In this document: in pieces, positions 62,801-63,785 of the stretch | How the letters are laid out: each line of letters starts with the position of its first letter | How positions within the stretch are numbered: the stretch's first letter is position 1 | Assembly: GCF_000002075.1 (NCBI RefSeq) | Contig: NW_004797358.1 | Span: 512,313-576,312, forward strand | DNA length: 64,000 nucleotides | Direction: 5' to 3' | Source: Aplysia californica | Taxonomy: Eukaryota > Mollusca > Gastropoda > Aplysiida > Aplysiidae | Notes under the pieces: generated by a model | Told to the model about the DNA's origin: nothing | The model's database searches: none | Seen by the model: only the letters and a program-made list of their open reading frames with translations | Position numbers and translations under genes: made by a program

Positions 62801-63495
62801 TAACTGTCAACTATCTTTCCGTTCCAGAACTACACAATGTATGCTACTGGGGTTATGAATGTCCAGAAGGTTCCAAGTGTGTGGCTACTGACTCTCATCC
62901 CATATGTGAAGGTAAAAGAGGAATAGAAAAGAGTAAACCTGTTACCTCATTTGTTCTTTGATCCGTTGTTCCGTTCATCCCTTGATCCATGTCAGCGCAT
63001 GTATCGACAAAGTGTTGTTATCTGAACGTACCATTAGTATGTATTTCTGTCCTTTTTATGTCCCCTTACTCAAATGACGCGTCTCTCCCTTCATTTGCTA
63101 ATTTTCAGTTCTTGTCTTTTCCATCTTACTTCTTCCCATGTTTTGTTATATATGGGATATGTGGTGAAAAAATGATTGAAGAGAAATGGCTTACTTGTCC
63201 CTTGATTTGTCGGATAAAAGAAGTCAATTTGTACCCCAATATTGATGAAACATGGATTTTTCCATGTCTCCCCCCCCCCCCCTCCACAAGAAAAAAAAGC
63301 ACCAAAAAAACCATGAAAAGTGAAATGTGTGTGGATGTGCCATAAATATAGGAGGAAGCTATGACTTTGCTAAATGTCGGAGGAAGCTATGACTTTGCTA
63401 AATGCCTGTTTCCTCAGTGCCATGTGACTGTGATATGTGTCCTAACGGAACCACAACACTGGTACCAGAAGCAGTATCTCGACACATGTGTGTCC
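60..63495 (+). CDS. Large modular extracellular protein gene with tandem 14-exon units (internal part; 38 exons)
   Basis: Exons were found by matching short translated segments that recur three times with AG/GT borders and consistent phases. Unit 1 adds up to 1611 bases (537 codons) with no internal stop. E14 ends in phase 2 and the next E1 accepts phase 2, so the units form one continuous reading frame, not separate genes. Module order is E13-E14-E1-E2-E3-E4-E5 (probably one or more alpha/beta domains), E6 (four Cys), E7 microexon, E8-E9 (SEA-like, with [11 protein letters not shown]), E10 (EGF-like), E11-E12 (GCC2/GCC3-like). Sequons such as NST, NKT, NCT, NCS, NIS, NRS, NDT, NGT and NIT and the paired Cys indicate an extracellular location. 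The function is unknown. The first and last exons lie outside, so total unit number, signal peptide and any membrane anchor cannot be judged. The gene model is strong; the domain names are tentative. Confidence 0.9.
115..1236 (+). other. Unit 0 intron 2
   Basis: 1.1 kb between E2 and E3. I see no conserved repeat with readable ends. The stretch around 480-800 is locally GC-richer and ORFs here have no recognisable content. Confidence 0.6.
1237..1352 (+). CDS. Unit 0 exon E3 (diverged)
   Basis: It lies between TTCCAG and GTAAGT. At 116 bases it is one codon longer than E3 in units 1 and 2. It reads [13 protein letters not shown] then [10 protein letters not shown] and aligns with [14 protein letters not shown] then KLGERMGEL. 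Phase 1 to 0. It contains one sequon (NST). Confidence 0.82.
1366..1812. mobile_element. Foldback-like element with 16-base subrepeats
   Basis: The left end carries CCCAGTTTGTCACAGGTCC and a second partial copy. The right end (about 1735-1812) carries about five tandem 16-base units of the inverse, CAAACTGGGCCTGTGA and variants. About 450 bases in intron 3 of unit 0. Inverted arrays of subrepeats suggest a foldback-type non-autonomous element; no target duplication was read. Confidence 0.55.
2387..2445 (+). CDS. Unit 0 exon E4 (diverged)
   Basis: It lies between TTTCAG and GTATGT. At 59 bases it is one codon longer than in the other units. It reads [20 protein letters not shown] and corresponds to [18 protein letters not shown]. 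Phase 0 to 2. Similarity is low, so the call rests mainly on position, phase and length. Confidence 0.72.
2570..3720 (-). mobile_element. 5' part of a LINE, APE-type endonuclease remnant
   Basis: On the minus strand, 3376-3702 contains [20 protein letters not shown] and [20 protein letters not shown], recalling the LINE endonuclease pattern HILGVSETRW...SG...GVGI. Then 2748-2972 contains [20 protein letters not shown] and [19 protein letters not shown], the end of that domain (NQIDHI..., SDHHLL). The two parts are in different frames with stops between. No RT is present, so it is a fragment in intron 4 of unit 0. Confidence 0.75.
4073..4266 (+). CDS. Unit 0 exon E5 (diverged)
   Basis: It lies between TTCGCAG and GTATTT; 194 bases against 212 in units 1 and 2. 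It begins [20 protein letters not shown], holds [20 protein letters not shown], and aligns with the [19 protein letters not shown] part of unit 1. Phase 2 to 1. The six-codon difference lies in the first half. Confidence 0.8.
4932..6931. mobile_element. hAT-like DNA transposon with about 58-base TIRs
   Basis: The left TIR begins CTAGGCTTCCTCAGTC and the right end is its imperfect inverse over about 58 bases, ending GACTGAGGAAGCCTAG. It is flanked by the exact 8-base duplication GCTTACAT (4924-4931 and 6932-6939). Two other TTAA-B copies (near 40370 and 57520) have the single GGGCTTACATG, the empty site. An inner inverted pair containing GCGAAAAGCGG lies at about 5005 and 6765. Length 2000. 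Eight-base TSD suggests hAT. Short ORFs on both strands (for example 5868-6185 minus) match no transposase I recognise. Confidence 0.8.
5345..5447. repeat. (AC)n then (AT)n microsatellite
   Basis: CA repeats at 5345-5382 run into TA repeats to about 5447, inside the hAT-like element. Confidence 0.95.
7950..8060 (+). CDS. Unit 0 exon E6, four-Cys segment (diverged)
   Basis: It lies between CCCTACAG and GTAAGT; 111 bases. It encodes [20 protein letters not shown] then [16 protein letters not shown], sharing W-C, the Cys pattern and the NCT sequon with [20 protein letters not shown] of unit 1. Phase 1 to 1. Unlike units 1 and 2 it has a consensus GTAAGT donor. Confidence 0.85.
8285..8470 (+). 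mobile_element. tRNA-derived SINE fragment
   Basis: GATGGTGTAGCGGTTAGGC resembles a tRNA 5' half with an A box. About 30 bases later GACTTGAGCTGGATTC stands where the B box is expected but is degenerate. The rest does not fold as a tRNA. In intron 6 of unit 0; ends not resolved. Confidence 0.55.
9144..10605 (+). mobile_element. TIR-F element, copy 1
   Basis: The left end is TATAGCTTGTTCACTTTC and the right end GAAAGTGAACAAGCTATA as its inverse (with local mismatches). A shorter copy in opposite orientation lies at 13922-14574; shared inner blocks include CACATTTCAGTGTAAGCTTG near 10238 and its inverse near 14290. Copy 1 is longer partly because of a tRNA-like insert near 9933-10030. No transposase ORF. 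Confidence 0.7.
9933..10030 (+). mobile_element. Truncated tRNA-derived SINE
   Basis: GATCTAGAGGTAGTGTTCGC followed by a degraded B-box region is similar to the head of the SINE in introns 9 of units 0 and 1. Inside TIR-F copy 1. Confidence 0.45.
10738..10890. repeat. (TG)n microsatellite
   Basis: Long TG run, with interruptions by CGTG and CATG towards the 3' side. In intron 6 of unit 0, about 140 bases upstream of microexon E7. Long CVCV-type ORFs here are repeat artefacts. Confidence 0.97.
11028..11042 (+). CDS. Unit 0 microexon E7 (15 bases)
   Basis: CTTGGAAGACAACAT lies between TTTCGCAG and GTGAGT. Units 1 and 2 have CTTGGAAAACCTCAT at the same place. Phase 1 on both sides. With neighbours it gives S-W-K-T-T. 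Three of 15 bases differ from the other units, so it belongs to the older, diverged part of unit 0. Confidence 0.8.
11166..13004 (+). mobile_element. 5'-truncated LINE with RT end, RNase H and Cys/His end (I-superclade type)
   Basis: It is flanked by a perfect 15-base duplication CACCTGAAATTGAGT (11151-11165 and 13005-13019), so both ends are known. It starts inside the reverse transcriptase just before [10 protein letters not shown]. Further on are [13 protein letters not shown] and the RNase H motifs [19 protein letters not shown] and [11 protein letters not shown], then [10 protein letters not shown]. It ends with the Zn motif [18 protein letters not shown] and a short (AAC)n tail. One in-frame TGA (about 12462) breaks it where relatives have a Pro or Gly codon. 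Well-preserved coding suggests a fairly recent dead-on-arrival copy. RT plus RNase H points to the I/LOA-type group. Confidence 0.88.
13922..14574 (-). mobile_element. TIR-F element, copy 2 (reverse)
   Basis: The left end is TATAGCTTGTTCACTTTC and the right end AACAAGCTATA. Inner blocks match copy 1 in inverse orientation. 653 bases in intron 7 of unit 0. Confidence 0.7.
14858..14929. repeat. (AGT)n microsatellite
   Basis: About 24 AGT units. It sits just before the point (about 14935) where intron similarity with units 1 and 2 begins. Confidence 0.97.
15122..15257 (+). CDS. Unit 0 exon E8, SEA-like first half
   Basis: It lies between TTTCACAG and GTAAGT; 136 bases in all units. It encodes [20 protein letters not shown] then [20 protein letters not shown]. 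The run LYSEYH and its codons match unit 2 better than unit 1. Phase 1 to 2. Sequons NAS and NIS. Confidence 0.9.
15854..16047 (+). CDS. Unit 0 exon E9, SEA-like second half
   Basis: It lies between TTCCTACAG and GTAAGT; 194 bases. It encodes [20 protein letters not shown] then [20 protein letters not shown] and [23 protein letters not shown] after a helix-rich stretch resembles the end of SEA domains, an inference. Phase 2 to 1. Confidence 0.9.
16115..16728 (+). mobile_element. SINE in intron 9 of unit 0
   Basis: A tRNA-like head (GTGTTCGCCTCTCAGTC, then the B-box-like GTTCCGGGATCGAATTC) is followed by a body with AAGTTAGGCACGTTAAA and a purine-rich tail. It is flanked by ATAGTTAGG (16106) and ATAGTTTGG (16729). 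Intron 9 of unit 1 has the same element at the same place; unit 2 has a single ATAGCTTGG there. Confidence 0.78.
17088..17171 (+). CDS. Unit 0 exon E10, EGF-like segment
   Basis: It lies between TTTCCAG and GTAAGA; 84 bases. It encodes [20 protein letters not shown] then TDSHPKCE, with Cys spacing C-x5-C-x5-C-x8-C. Phase 1 to 1, so it could be skipped without a frame change. Confidence 0.9.
17641..17748 (+). CDS. Unit 0 exon E11, GCC2/GCC3-like Cys module
   Basis: It lies between TTTCTTCAG and GTAAGT; 108 bases. It encodes [20 protein letters not shown] then [16 protein letters not shown]-x11-C-x2-CPNGTTT...C resembles the ephrin-receptor-like Cys module. Phase 1 to 1. Confidence 0.9.
17880..17960. 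repeat. (TAA)n stretch with SINE/LINE-like tail
   Basis: AATAATAAT followed by ATTCATATAGCGCTC, a short dispersed motif. No ends could be defined. It abuts the pogo-like MITE at 17963. Confidence 0.4.
17963..18704 (+). mobile_element. pogo-like MITE, copy 1
   Basis: TIRs CAGTAGTCTCCGCCTAAACG and the inverse ending GAGACCACTG are flanked by TA on both sides (17961-17962, 18705-18706). 742 bases. Inner sequence shared with copy 2 includes TTTTTTGATTGGTCACTGG and TCCCTTCCTCC. TA duplication and a CAGT start fit Tc1/mariner-group pogo elements; no transposase, so non-autonomous. Confidence 0.85.
19477..19584 (+). CDS. Unit 0 exon E12, GCC2/GCC3-like Cys module
   Basis: It lies between CCTCAG and GTAAGT; 108 bases. 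It encodes [20 protein letters not shown] then [23 protein letters not shown] is typical of ephrin-receptor-like Cys modules. Phase 1 to 1. Unit 1 differs by only a few residues. Confidence 0.9.
19790..21378. mobile_element. CMC-type (Chapaev-like) non-autonomous transposon
   Basis: The left end CACGGCG and right end CGCCGTG are flanked by TGAT (19786-19789, 21379-21382). Unit 1 intron 12 has the single GCCTGATAAAGGAAAG at this point, so the insertion is precise. Both terminal regions contain CGGGGTCACGGGG-like GC-rich blocks with an AT-rich centre. 1589 bases without a transposase ORF. CAC termini with a 4-base duplication suggest Chapaev; this class call is inference. Confidence 0.75.
21515..21698 (+). 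CDS. Unit 0 exon E13
   Basis: It lies between CTGACAG and GTGAGT; 184 bases. It encodes [20 protein letters not shown] then [20 protein letters not shown]. The second third differs from unit 1 ([13 protein letters not shown] against [13 protein letters not shown]). Phase 1 to 2. Sequons NFS and NVT. Confidence 0.9.
21765..22325 (+). mobile_element. Element present in opposite orientations in introns 13 of units 0 and 1
   Basis: Begins near GGGGAGGAGCAACCC and ends near GGAAATGGTACTCACGGG. The corresponding stretch of unit 1 (about 44935-45628) is its inverse, while the intron on both sides is collinear. Weak terminal inverted repeats (GGGAGGAGC.ACC / GGGAGGTAATGACC) are visible. No coding content. 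Confidence 0.65.
22624..23042 (+). mobile_element. TIR-C element, uninterrupted copy
   Basis: Ends ACAGCGTGGTGAAATCAGGC and the inverse GCCTGATTCCACCACGCTGT, about 30 bases of TIR, total about 0.42 kb. It retains the unoccupied TTAA in GTTGATTAAAGGC, which is occupied in other copies. Unit 1 intron 13 lacks it. No coding. Confidence 0.8.
23145..23282 (+). CDS. Unit 0 exon E14, five-Cys segment
   Basis: It lies between CCCCACAG and GTGAGA; 138 bases. It encodes [20 protein letters not shown] then [20 protein letters not shown]. The exon is base-for-base the same as E14 of unit 1. Phase 2 to 2. Confidence 0.92.
24359..25360 (+). mobile_element. pogo-like MITE, copy 2, inside the LINE
   Basis: TIRs CAGTAGTCTCCACCTAAACG and the inverse GCGGAGACTACTG are flanked by TA (24357-24358, 25361-25362). 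1002 bases; copy 1 lacks about 250 bases of the left half. It must be younger than the LINE it splits. Confidence 0.85.
26573..27952 (+). pseudogene. Jockey-like LINE ORF1 (gag-like, CCHC knuckles)
   Basis: ORF1 proteins of Jockey-clade LINEs bind the element RNA. Here an N-terminal part (26573-27148) with [20 protein letters not shown] and CPCQ-like spacing leads to [12 protein letters not shown], a CCHC knuckle. A stop (TGA at about 27149) splits it. The next part (27185-27952) has [20 protein letters not shown] followed by CPTW, the classical third knuckle, and then a Pro/Ser-rich tail. Knuckle order and spacing match Jockey/Nesl ORF1. One stop at least breaks the frame. Confidence 0.8.
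27961..28795 (+). pseudogene. Jockey-like LINE ORF2: APE endonuclease part
   Basis: Starts MQWNAGG at the usual position of the QWN motif of LINE APE endonucleases. ACIQETKF carries the catalytic Glu, SVYIPPNY follows, then (other frame) [13 protein letters not shown] with the catalytic Asp/Asn, and [20 protein letters not shown] and [11 protein letters not shown] ending with the His motif (usual SDH is TDH). At least two frame changes between 28310 and 28463. Confidence 0.82.
28800..30580 (+). pseudogene. Jockey-like LINE ORF2: reverse transcriptase part
   Basis: Fragments in several frames: [20 protein letters not shown] (linker), [48 protein letters not shown] (the usual YADD is YVDD), [18 protein letters not shown] and [14 protein letters not shown]. 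Order and spacing fit a Jockey RT. Multiple frameshifts and stops. Confidence 0.75.
30790..31530 (+). pseudogene. Jockey-like LINE ORF2: RNase H and C-terminal Cys/His motif
   Basis: [17 protein letters not shown] (usual TDGS is TDDS), [23 protein letters not shown] and [20 protein letters not shown] show the RNase H motifs. After a frame change, [19 protein letters not shown] is the C-terminal CCHC-like motif of Jockey ORF2. Confidence 0.82.
31641..32130. other. AT-rich stretch between Jockey-like LINE and resumed RTE-like LINE
   Basis: About 0.5 kb of AT-rich sequence without ORFs. It may be 3' untranslated sequence of the Jockey-like element or eroded RT sequence of the older LINE. Not assigned. 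Confidence 0.5.
32651..32852. repeat. Two (GAT)n microsatellites, 32651-32726 and 32806-32852
   Basis: The first is the tail of the plus-strand RTE-like LINE. The second stands just before intron sequence (GTGGTTTTTGTG...) shared with unit 2. Long Asp or His ORFs here are repeat artefacts. Confidence 0.95.
32897..34047 (-). mobile_element. RTE-like LINE, 5'-truncated, minus strand
   Basis: Read on the minus strand: [20 protein letters not shown] then FDKVRH (RT domain with catalytic Asp), [31 protein letters not shown] (usual YADD is CADD), [15 protein letters not shown] and [11 protein letters not shown]. It ends [30 protein letters not shown] and a (GAT)n tail (32897-32912 as ATC). Two in-frame stops stand where Trp is expected (about 33830-33890), plus one frame change near 33310. 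Better preserved than the plus copy beside it. Confidence 0.85.
34296..34401 (+). CDS. Unit 1 exon E1
   Basis: It lies between CCTGCAG and GTAAGT; 106 bases. It encodes [20 protein letters not shown] then [15 protein letters not shown]. It directly continues the W codon split with E14. Phase 2 to 0. Twelve bases shorter than E1 of unit 2. Confidence 0.9.
34863..34917 (+). CDS. Unit 1 exon E2
   Basis: It lies between ACAAACAG and GTAAGT; 55 bases. It encodes [18 protein letters not shown]. Phase 0 to 1. Its last bases and splice donor form part of the 13-base target duplication of a LINE inserted just downstream. Confidence 0.9.
34926..35647 (-). mobile_element. 5'-truncated LINE inserted at the E2 splice donor of unit 1
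   Basis: Minus-strand ORF (34938-35567) encodes [20 protein letters not shown] and LAKKGAS (RNase H end), then [20 protein letters not shown] and [20 protein letters not shown]. Tail of AAGT repeats. It is related to, but distinct from, the LINE at 11166. The 13-base duplication TGTTGGTAAGTTT (34913-34925 and 35648-35660) contains the E2 donor. Intact ORF to its stop; only the last third of ORF2 is present. Confidence 0.88.
35788..37050 (+). mobile_element. TIR-C element, copy in intron 2 of unit 1, split by TTAA-A
   Basis: The left end is GGCAGCGTGGTGAAATCAGG and the right end GAGTGCCTGATTCCACTGC. It contains a TTAA-A element at the same TTAA used by TTAA-B in the copy at 4515. Unit 2 intron 2 lacks it. 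Confidence 0.78.
35964..36780 (-). mobile_element. TTAA-A element, copy in TIR-C of unit 1
   Basis: Left end CTCATTTGCTATG, right end CACGGCTCGGTGTAGCAAATGAG, flanked by TTAT (mutated) at 35960-35963 and TTAA at 36781-36784. 817 bases, so internally deleted relative to the 1.03-1.05 kb copies. Contains the dispersed AGGAACCAAAGTTGAAA block. Confidence 0.75.
37519..37631 (+). CDS. Unit 1 exon E3
   Basis: It lies between GGTGACAG and GTAGGT; 113 bases. It encodes [20 protein letters not shown] then [18 protein letters not shown]. Phase 1 to 0. Nearly the same as unit 2. Confidence 0.92.
37920..37975 (+). CDS. Unit 1 exon E4
   Basis: It lies between TTACAG and GTAAGT; 56 bases. It encodes [18 protein letters not shown]. 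Phase 0 to 2. Confidence 0.9.
38328..38539 (+). CDS. Unit 1 exon E5
   Basis: It lies between TTTGCAG and GTGAGT; 212 bases. It encodes [20 protein letters not shown] then [20 protein letters not shown] and [19 protein letters not shown]. Sequons NST and NKT. Phase 2 to 1. Confidence 0.92.
38832..38933 (+). CDS. Unit 1 exon E6, four-Cys segment
   Basis: It starts after TTCTCAG; 102 bases if the GTTTGT donor is used. It encodes [20 protein letters not shown] then [13 protein letters not shown]. Phase 1 to 1. A second donor, GTAGCC, lies exactly 21 bases downstream and would keep the frame, adding GLCFSLV, so the 3' end is uncertain. Confidence 0.82.
39432..39446 (+). CDS. Unit 1 microexon E7 (15 bases)
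   Basis: CTTGGAAAACCTCAT lies between CTCATCAG and GTGAGT, giving A-W-K-T-S with its neighbours. It is the same in unit 2. Phase 1 to 1, so skipping it keeps the frame. Confidence 0.85.
39751..39886 (+). CDS. Unit 1 exon E8, SEA-like first half
   Basis: It lies between TTTCACAG and GTAAGT; 136 bases. It encodes [20 protein letters not shown] then [20 protein letters not shown]. Phase 1 to 2. It is the most diverged of the three E8 copies. Confidence 0.92.
39972..40665 (-). mobile_element. TTAA-B element, intact-ended reverse copy
   Basis: Flanked by TTAA at 39968-39971 and 40666-40669. 694 bases, in intron 8 of unit 1, absent from introns 8 of units 0 and 2. Retains the GCATGTAAGCCC site that the hAT-like element occupies in copy 1. 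Confidence 0.8.
41145..41338 (+). CDS. Unit 1 exon E9, SEA-like second half
   Basis: It lies between CTACAG and GTAAGT; 194 bases. It encodes [20 protein letters not shown] then [20 protein letters not shown] and [19 protein letters not shown]. Sequon NDT. Phase 2 to 1. Confidence 0.92.
41400..42051 (+). mobile_element. SINE in intron 9 of unit 1
   Basis: Same element and position as 16115-16728, with GGTCTAGAGGTGTGGAATTC in the head and AAGTTAAGCACATTAAAG in the body. The B box is more decayed than in unit 0. Flanked by ATAGTTTGG (41391) and TTAGTTTCG (42053). Confidence 0.75.
42400..42483 (+). CDS. Unit 1 exon E10, EGF-like segment
   Basis: It lies between ATTCCAG and GTAAGA; 84 bases. 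It encodes [20 protein letters not shown] then TDSHPKCE. Phase 1 to 1. A hAT-like element begins 12 bases after its donor. Confidence 0.92.
42496..43298 (+). mobile_element. hAT-like MITE (hAT-E) with 8-base duplication
   Basis: Ends CAGTGGCGGTGGGTAG and its inverse ACCCACTGCCACTG are flanked by GAGCAGAG (42488-42495, 43299-43306). 803 bases. Introns 10 of units 0 and 2 read straight through (GTAAGAGAGGAATAG). CAGTGGCGG ends with 8-base TSD fit hAT. A partial copy lies at 57875-58075. No transposase. Confidence 0.85.
43836..43943 (+). CDS. Unit 1 exon E11, GCC2/GCC3-like Cys module
   Basis: It lies between TTCGTCAG and GTGAGT; 108 bases. It encodes [20 protein letters not shown] then [15 protein letters not shown]. 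Phase 1 to 1. Full-length reference for the shortened unit 2 copy. Confidence 0.92.
44240..44347 (+). CDS. Unit 1 exon E12, GCC2/GCC3-like Cys module
   Basis: It lies between CCTCAG and GTAAGT; 108 bases. It encodes [20 protein letters not shown] then [15 protein letters not shown]. Phase 1 to 1. Confidence 0.92.
44681..44864 (+). CDS. Unit 1 exon E13
   Basis: It lies between CTGACAG and GTGAGT; 184 bases. It encodes [20 protein letters not shown] then [20 protein letters not shown] and [18 protein letters not shown]. Phase 1 to 2. Confidence 0.92.
44935..45628 (-). mobile_element. Inverted counterpart of the unit 0 intron 13 element
   Basis: Reads CCATTTCCTATGCTTGTTGC at the left and CAAAATCGGCCAAACTGAGG at the right, the inverse of 21765-22325. 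Shared blocks include CTTTCATGTCAAAAGGAT and TAAGAAAGCC. Surrounding intron is in the same order in both units. Confidence 0.65.
46999..48500 (+). mobile_element. Tc1-like DNA transposon, nearly intact
   Basis: Terminal repeats CACTTAGCGTCAATA and the inverse of TTTAAACGCCAAGTA, next to TA. About 1.5 kb, typical of Tc1/mariner. It carries one transposase ORF with a single premature stop. It lies in a TATATA of the host LINE, side by side with an older Tc1-like copy. Confidence 0.85.
47305..48300 (+). pseudogene. Tc1-like transposase, one in-frame stop, DD35E spacing
   Basis: 331 codons, usual size for Tc1. N-terminal helix-turn-helix with [20 protein letters not shown] and [17 protein letters not shown], then a GRPRATTP linker of GRPR type. 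A TAG (47503-47505) replaces one codon just after it. Catalytic motifs: [20 protein letters not shown] and [14 protein letters not shown]. There are 35 residues between the second Asp and the Glu, one more than the common DD34E, because of an extra residue in LNPWPALSP. The end is [15 protein letters not shown], as in related invertebrate elements. The stop makes this copy inactive by itself. Confidence 0.9.
48507..49990 (+). mobile_element. Second Tc1-like transposon, degenerate
   Basis: Terminal repeats CTGAAAGCTATTAAAAATGC and the inverse of GCGTTTTTAATGGCGTTCAG are flanked by TA (48505-48506, 49991-49992). 1484 bases. Remnant transposase in several frames: [14 protein letters not shown] near 49010, then DTPALALP and [20 protein letters not shown] near 49250-49370 where NPIE is degraded to APTA. 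The middle of the catalytic domain is missing. Sequence at 49530-49710 is GC-richer and unassigned. Confidence 0.78.
50922..51059 (+). CDS. Unit 1 exon E14, five-Cys segment
   Basis: It lies between CCCCACAG and GTGAGA; 138 bases, the same sequence as unit 0 E14, as is the intron stretch just upstream (about 55 bases). Cys pattern C-x3-C-x14-C-x3-C-x5-C. Phase 2 to 2. Confidence 0.92.
51414..51531 (+). CDS. Unit 2 exon E1
   Basis: It lies between ACCCGCAG and GTAAGT; 118 bases. It encodes [20 protein letters not shown] then [19 protein letters not shown]. It is four codons longer at the 3' end than unit 1. Phase 2 to 0. Confidence 0.9.
51750..52782 (+). mobile_element. TTAA-A element in intron 1 of unit 2
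   Basis: CTCATTCGCTACGCC ... ACGTAGCGAATGAG flanked by TTAA (51746-51749, 52783-52786). 1033 bases. Unit 1 intron 1 has the unoccupied GTTTTAAGACATG at the same place. Confidence 0.85.
52977..54491 (+). mobile_element. TTAA-A element with a LINE 3' fragment inside
   Basis: Flanked by TTAA (52973-52976, 54492-54495). Ends CTCATTCGCTACGCC and TATGTAGCGAATAAG. Carries an approximately 0.47 kb LINE tail (53795-54262). Confidence 0.82.
53795..54262 (+). mobile_element. LINE 3' end with (TCTTA)n tail
   Basis: 53805-53987 encodes [20 protein letters not shown] then [20 protein letters not shown] and RLLSE, the C-terminus typical of CR1/Rex-type ORF2 (DPSHPL, RTNRYKNSF). It ends in ATAATAAAGT and TCTTATCTTATCTTA. 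Extremely 5'-truncated. Confidence 0.7.
54713..55765 (-). mobile_element. TTAA-A element, reverse copy in TIR-C
   Basis: CTCACTCGCTACATATTATT at the left, CACGGCTCGGCGTAGCGAATGAG-type end at the right, flanked by TTAA (54709-54712, 55766-55769). 1053 bases. Confidence 0.83.
55821..56232 (+). mobile_element. TIR-C element without nested insert
   Basis: GGCACTCGTCAAAATAATG at the left, CTGACGAGCGTCTGATTC at the right. About 0.41 kb, tandem with the previous TIR-C and touching a reversed one. Confidence 0.7.
56220..57205 (-). mobile_element. TIR-C element, reverse, split by a TTAA-D element
   Basis: Starts GCTGTGGAATCAGGCGCTGG and runs to CAGAAATGTGTCTTTAA where a TTAA-B element begins. The TTAA-D insert uses the same TTAA as the TTAA-A copy at 54713. 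Confidence 0.65.
56284..56961. mobile_element. TTAA-D element
   Basis: Ends CTCTTTACTGTC and CCGATGGTAAAGAG as inverses over about 10 bases, flanked by TTAA (56280-56283, 56962-56965). 678 bases, different interior from TTAA-A and TTAA-B. No transposase. Confidence 0.75.
57206..57872 (+). mobile_element. TTAA-B element, 3'-truncated
   Basis: Starts CCTCTTCGCTGCCACGCC after TTAA (57202-57205) and follows the other TTAA-B copies to GGGTCACACTTAAG, where a partial hAT-E begins. Contains the empty GGGCTTACATG site. Confidence 0.75.
57875..58075 (+). mobile_element. hAT-E element, 5' part only
   Basis: CAGTGGCGGTGGGTATTGG to TATAGTAACCTAACAG, matching the first 0.2 kb of 42496-43298. The rest is replaced by TIR-C sequence. 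Confidence 0.75.
58076..58314 (-). mobile_element. TIR-C element, reverse partial copy
   Basis: Ends TTTTGACGAGCACCTGATTCC and ATGCCTCACATACGTGAG, closing the repeat pile-up; unit 1-like intron resumes with AGAAGAGGGAAGATGG. Confidence 0.7.
58478..58532 (+). CDS. Unit 2 exon E2
   Basis: It lies between CTCACAG and GTAAGT; 55 bases. It encodes [18 protein letters not shown]. Phase 0 to 1. It is separated from E1 by a 6.9 kb transposon-filled intron. Confidence 0.9.
59134..59246 (+). CDS. Unit 2 exon E3
   Basis: It lies between GGTGACAG and GTAGGT; 113 bases. It encodes [20 protein letters not shown] then [18 protein letters not shown]. Phase 1 to 0. Confidence 0.92.
59563..59618 (+). CDS. 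Unit 2 exon E4
   Basis: It lies between GTTACAG and GTAAGT; 56 bases. It encodes [18 protein letters not shown]. Phase 0 to 2. Confidence 0.9.
59987..60198 (+). CDS. Unit 2 exon E5
   Basis: It lies between TTTGCAG and GTGAGT; 212 bases. It encodes [20 protein letters not shown] then [20 protein letters not shown] and [19 protein letters not shown]. The first sequon of unit 1 (NST) is lost here (NSM). Phase 2 to 1. Confidence 0.92.
60345..60452 (+). mobile_element. TIR-C half element
   Basis: AAAGCAAGACAAATAAACAAG through GATATCAACAACTCC to GAGGAGCACTTTATTCCACG, a decayed right half, in intron 5 of unit 2. Confidence 0.55.
60591..60692 (+). CDS. Unit 2 exon E6, four-Cys segment
   Basis: It starts after TTTCTCAG; 102 bases to the GTTTGT donor. 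It encodes [20 protein letters not shown] then [13 protein letters not shown]. The alternative in-frame donor 21 bases downstream is also present. Phase 1 to 1. Confidence 0.82.
61185..61199 (+). CDS. Unit 2 microexon E7 (15 bases)
   Basis: CTTGGAAAACCTCAT lies between CTCATCAG and GTGAGT, the same as unit 1 with matching flanking intron. Phase 1 to 1. Confidence 0.85.
61494..61629 (+). CDS. Unit 2 exon E8, SEA-like first half
   Basis: It lies between TTTCACAG and GTAAGT; 136 bases. It encodes [20 protein letters not shown] then [20 protein letters not shown]. Closer to unit 0 than to its neighbour unit 1. Phase 1 to 2. Confidence 0.92.
62230..62423 (+). CDS. Unit 2 exon E9, SEA-like second half
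   Basis: It lies between CCTACAG and GTAAGT; 194 bases. It encodes [20 protein letters not shown] then [20 protein letters not shown]. Phase 2 to 1. The following intron lacks the SINE present in units 0 and 1. Confidence 0.92.
62828..62911 (+). CDS. Unit 2 exon E10, EGF-like segment
   Basis: It lies between GTTCCAG and GTAAAA; 84 bases. It encodes [20 protein letters not shown] then TDSHPICE. All four Cys are kept. Phase 1 to 1. Confidence 0.92.
63351..63404. repeat. Two 26-base direct repeats, period 28, before E11 of unit 2
   Basis: GGAGGAAGCTATGACTTTGC plus six bases occurs at 63351 and again at 63379. Units 0 and 1 have a single copy. Immediately upstream of the acceptor of the shortened exon E11. 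Confidence 0.9.
63418..63495 (+). CDS. Unit 2 exon E11 with 10-residue in-frame deletion
   Basis: It lies between TTCCTCAG and GTGAGT; 78 bases instead of 108. It encodes [20 protein letters not shown] then SRHMCV. The missing 30 bases correspond to [10 protein letters not shown] plus shared edges, so the loop between the first two Cys is gone but frame, Cys count and splice sites remain. E12 of this unit lies beyond the window; 63496-64000 is intron. Confidence 0.88.
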
Positions 63496-63785
63496 GTGAG
63501 TAATTGGTTTTGTCGGACAAGTGGAAATTTTTGCTACTTATGCTTCTATGTGCTCTTGTCTCATAGTTTGTTTTTTTCCTGGCCAGAAGGTAGAATAGTA
63601 GAAATGTTCTGTTACTCTTTACACAGGAATCCAGAAGGACATGTTACTTTTTGCTCTGCAGGGCTGGATGGAATGATTAGTGCTGGTTCAGACTCAACTG
63701 CCAGATACATGTACATCTATTTATACTTCTATATTCTCCCATCTACTAGTTAGGTTTTTATTGGCAGTATGGGAAAATAGTACAA

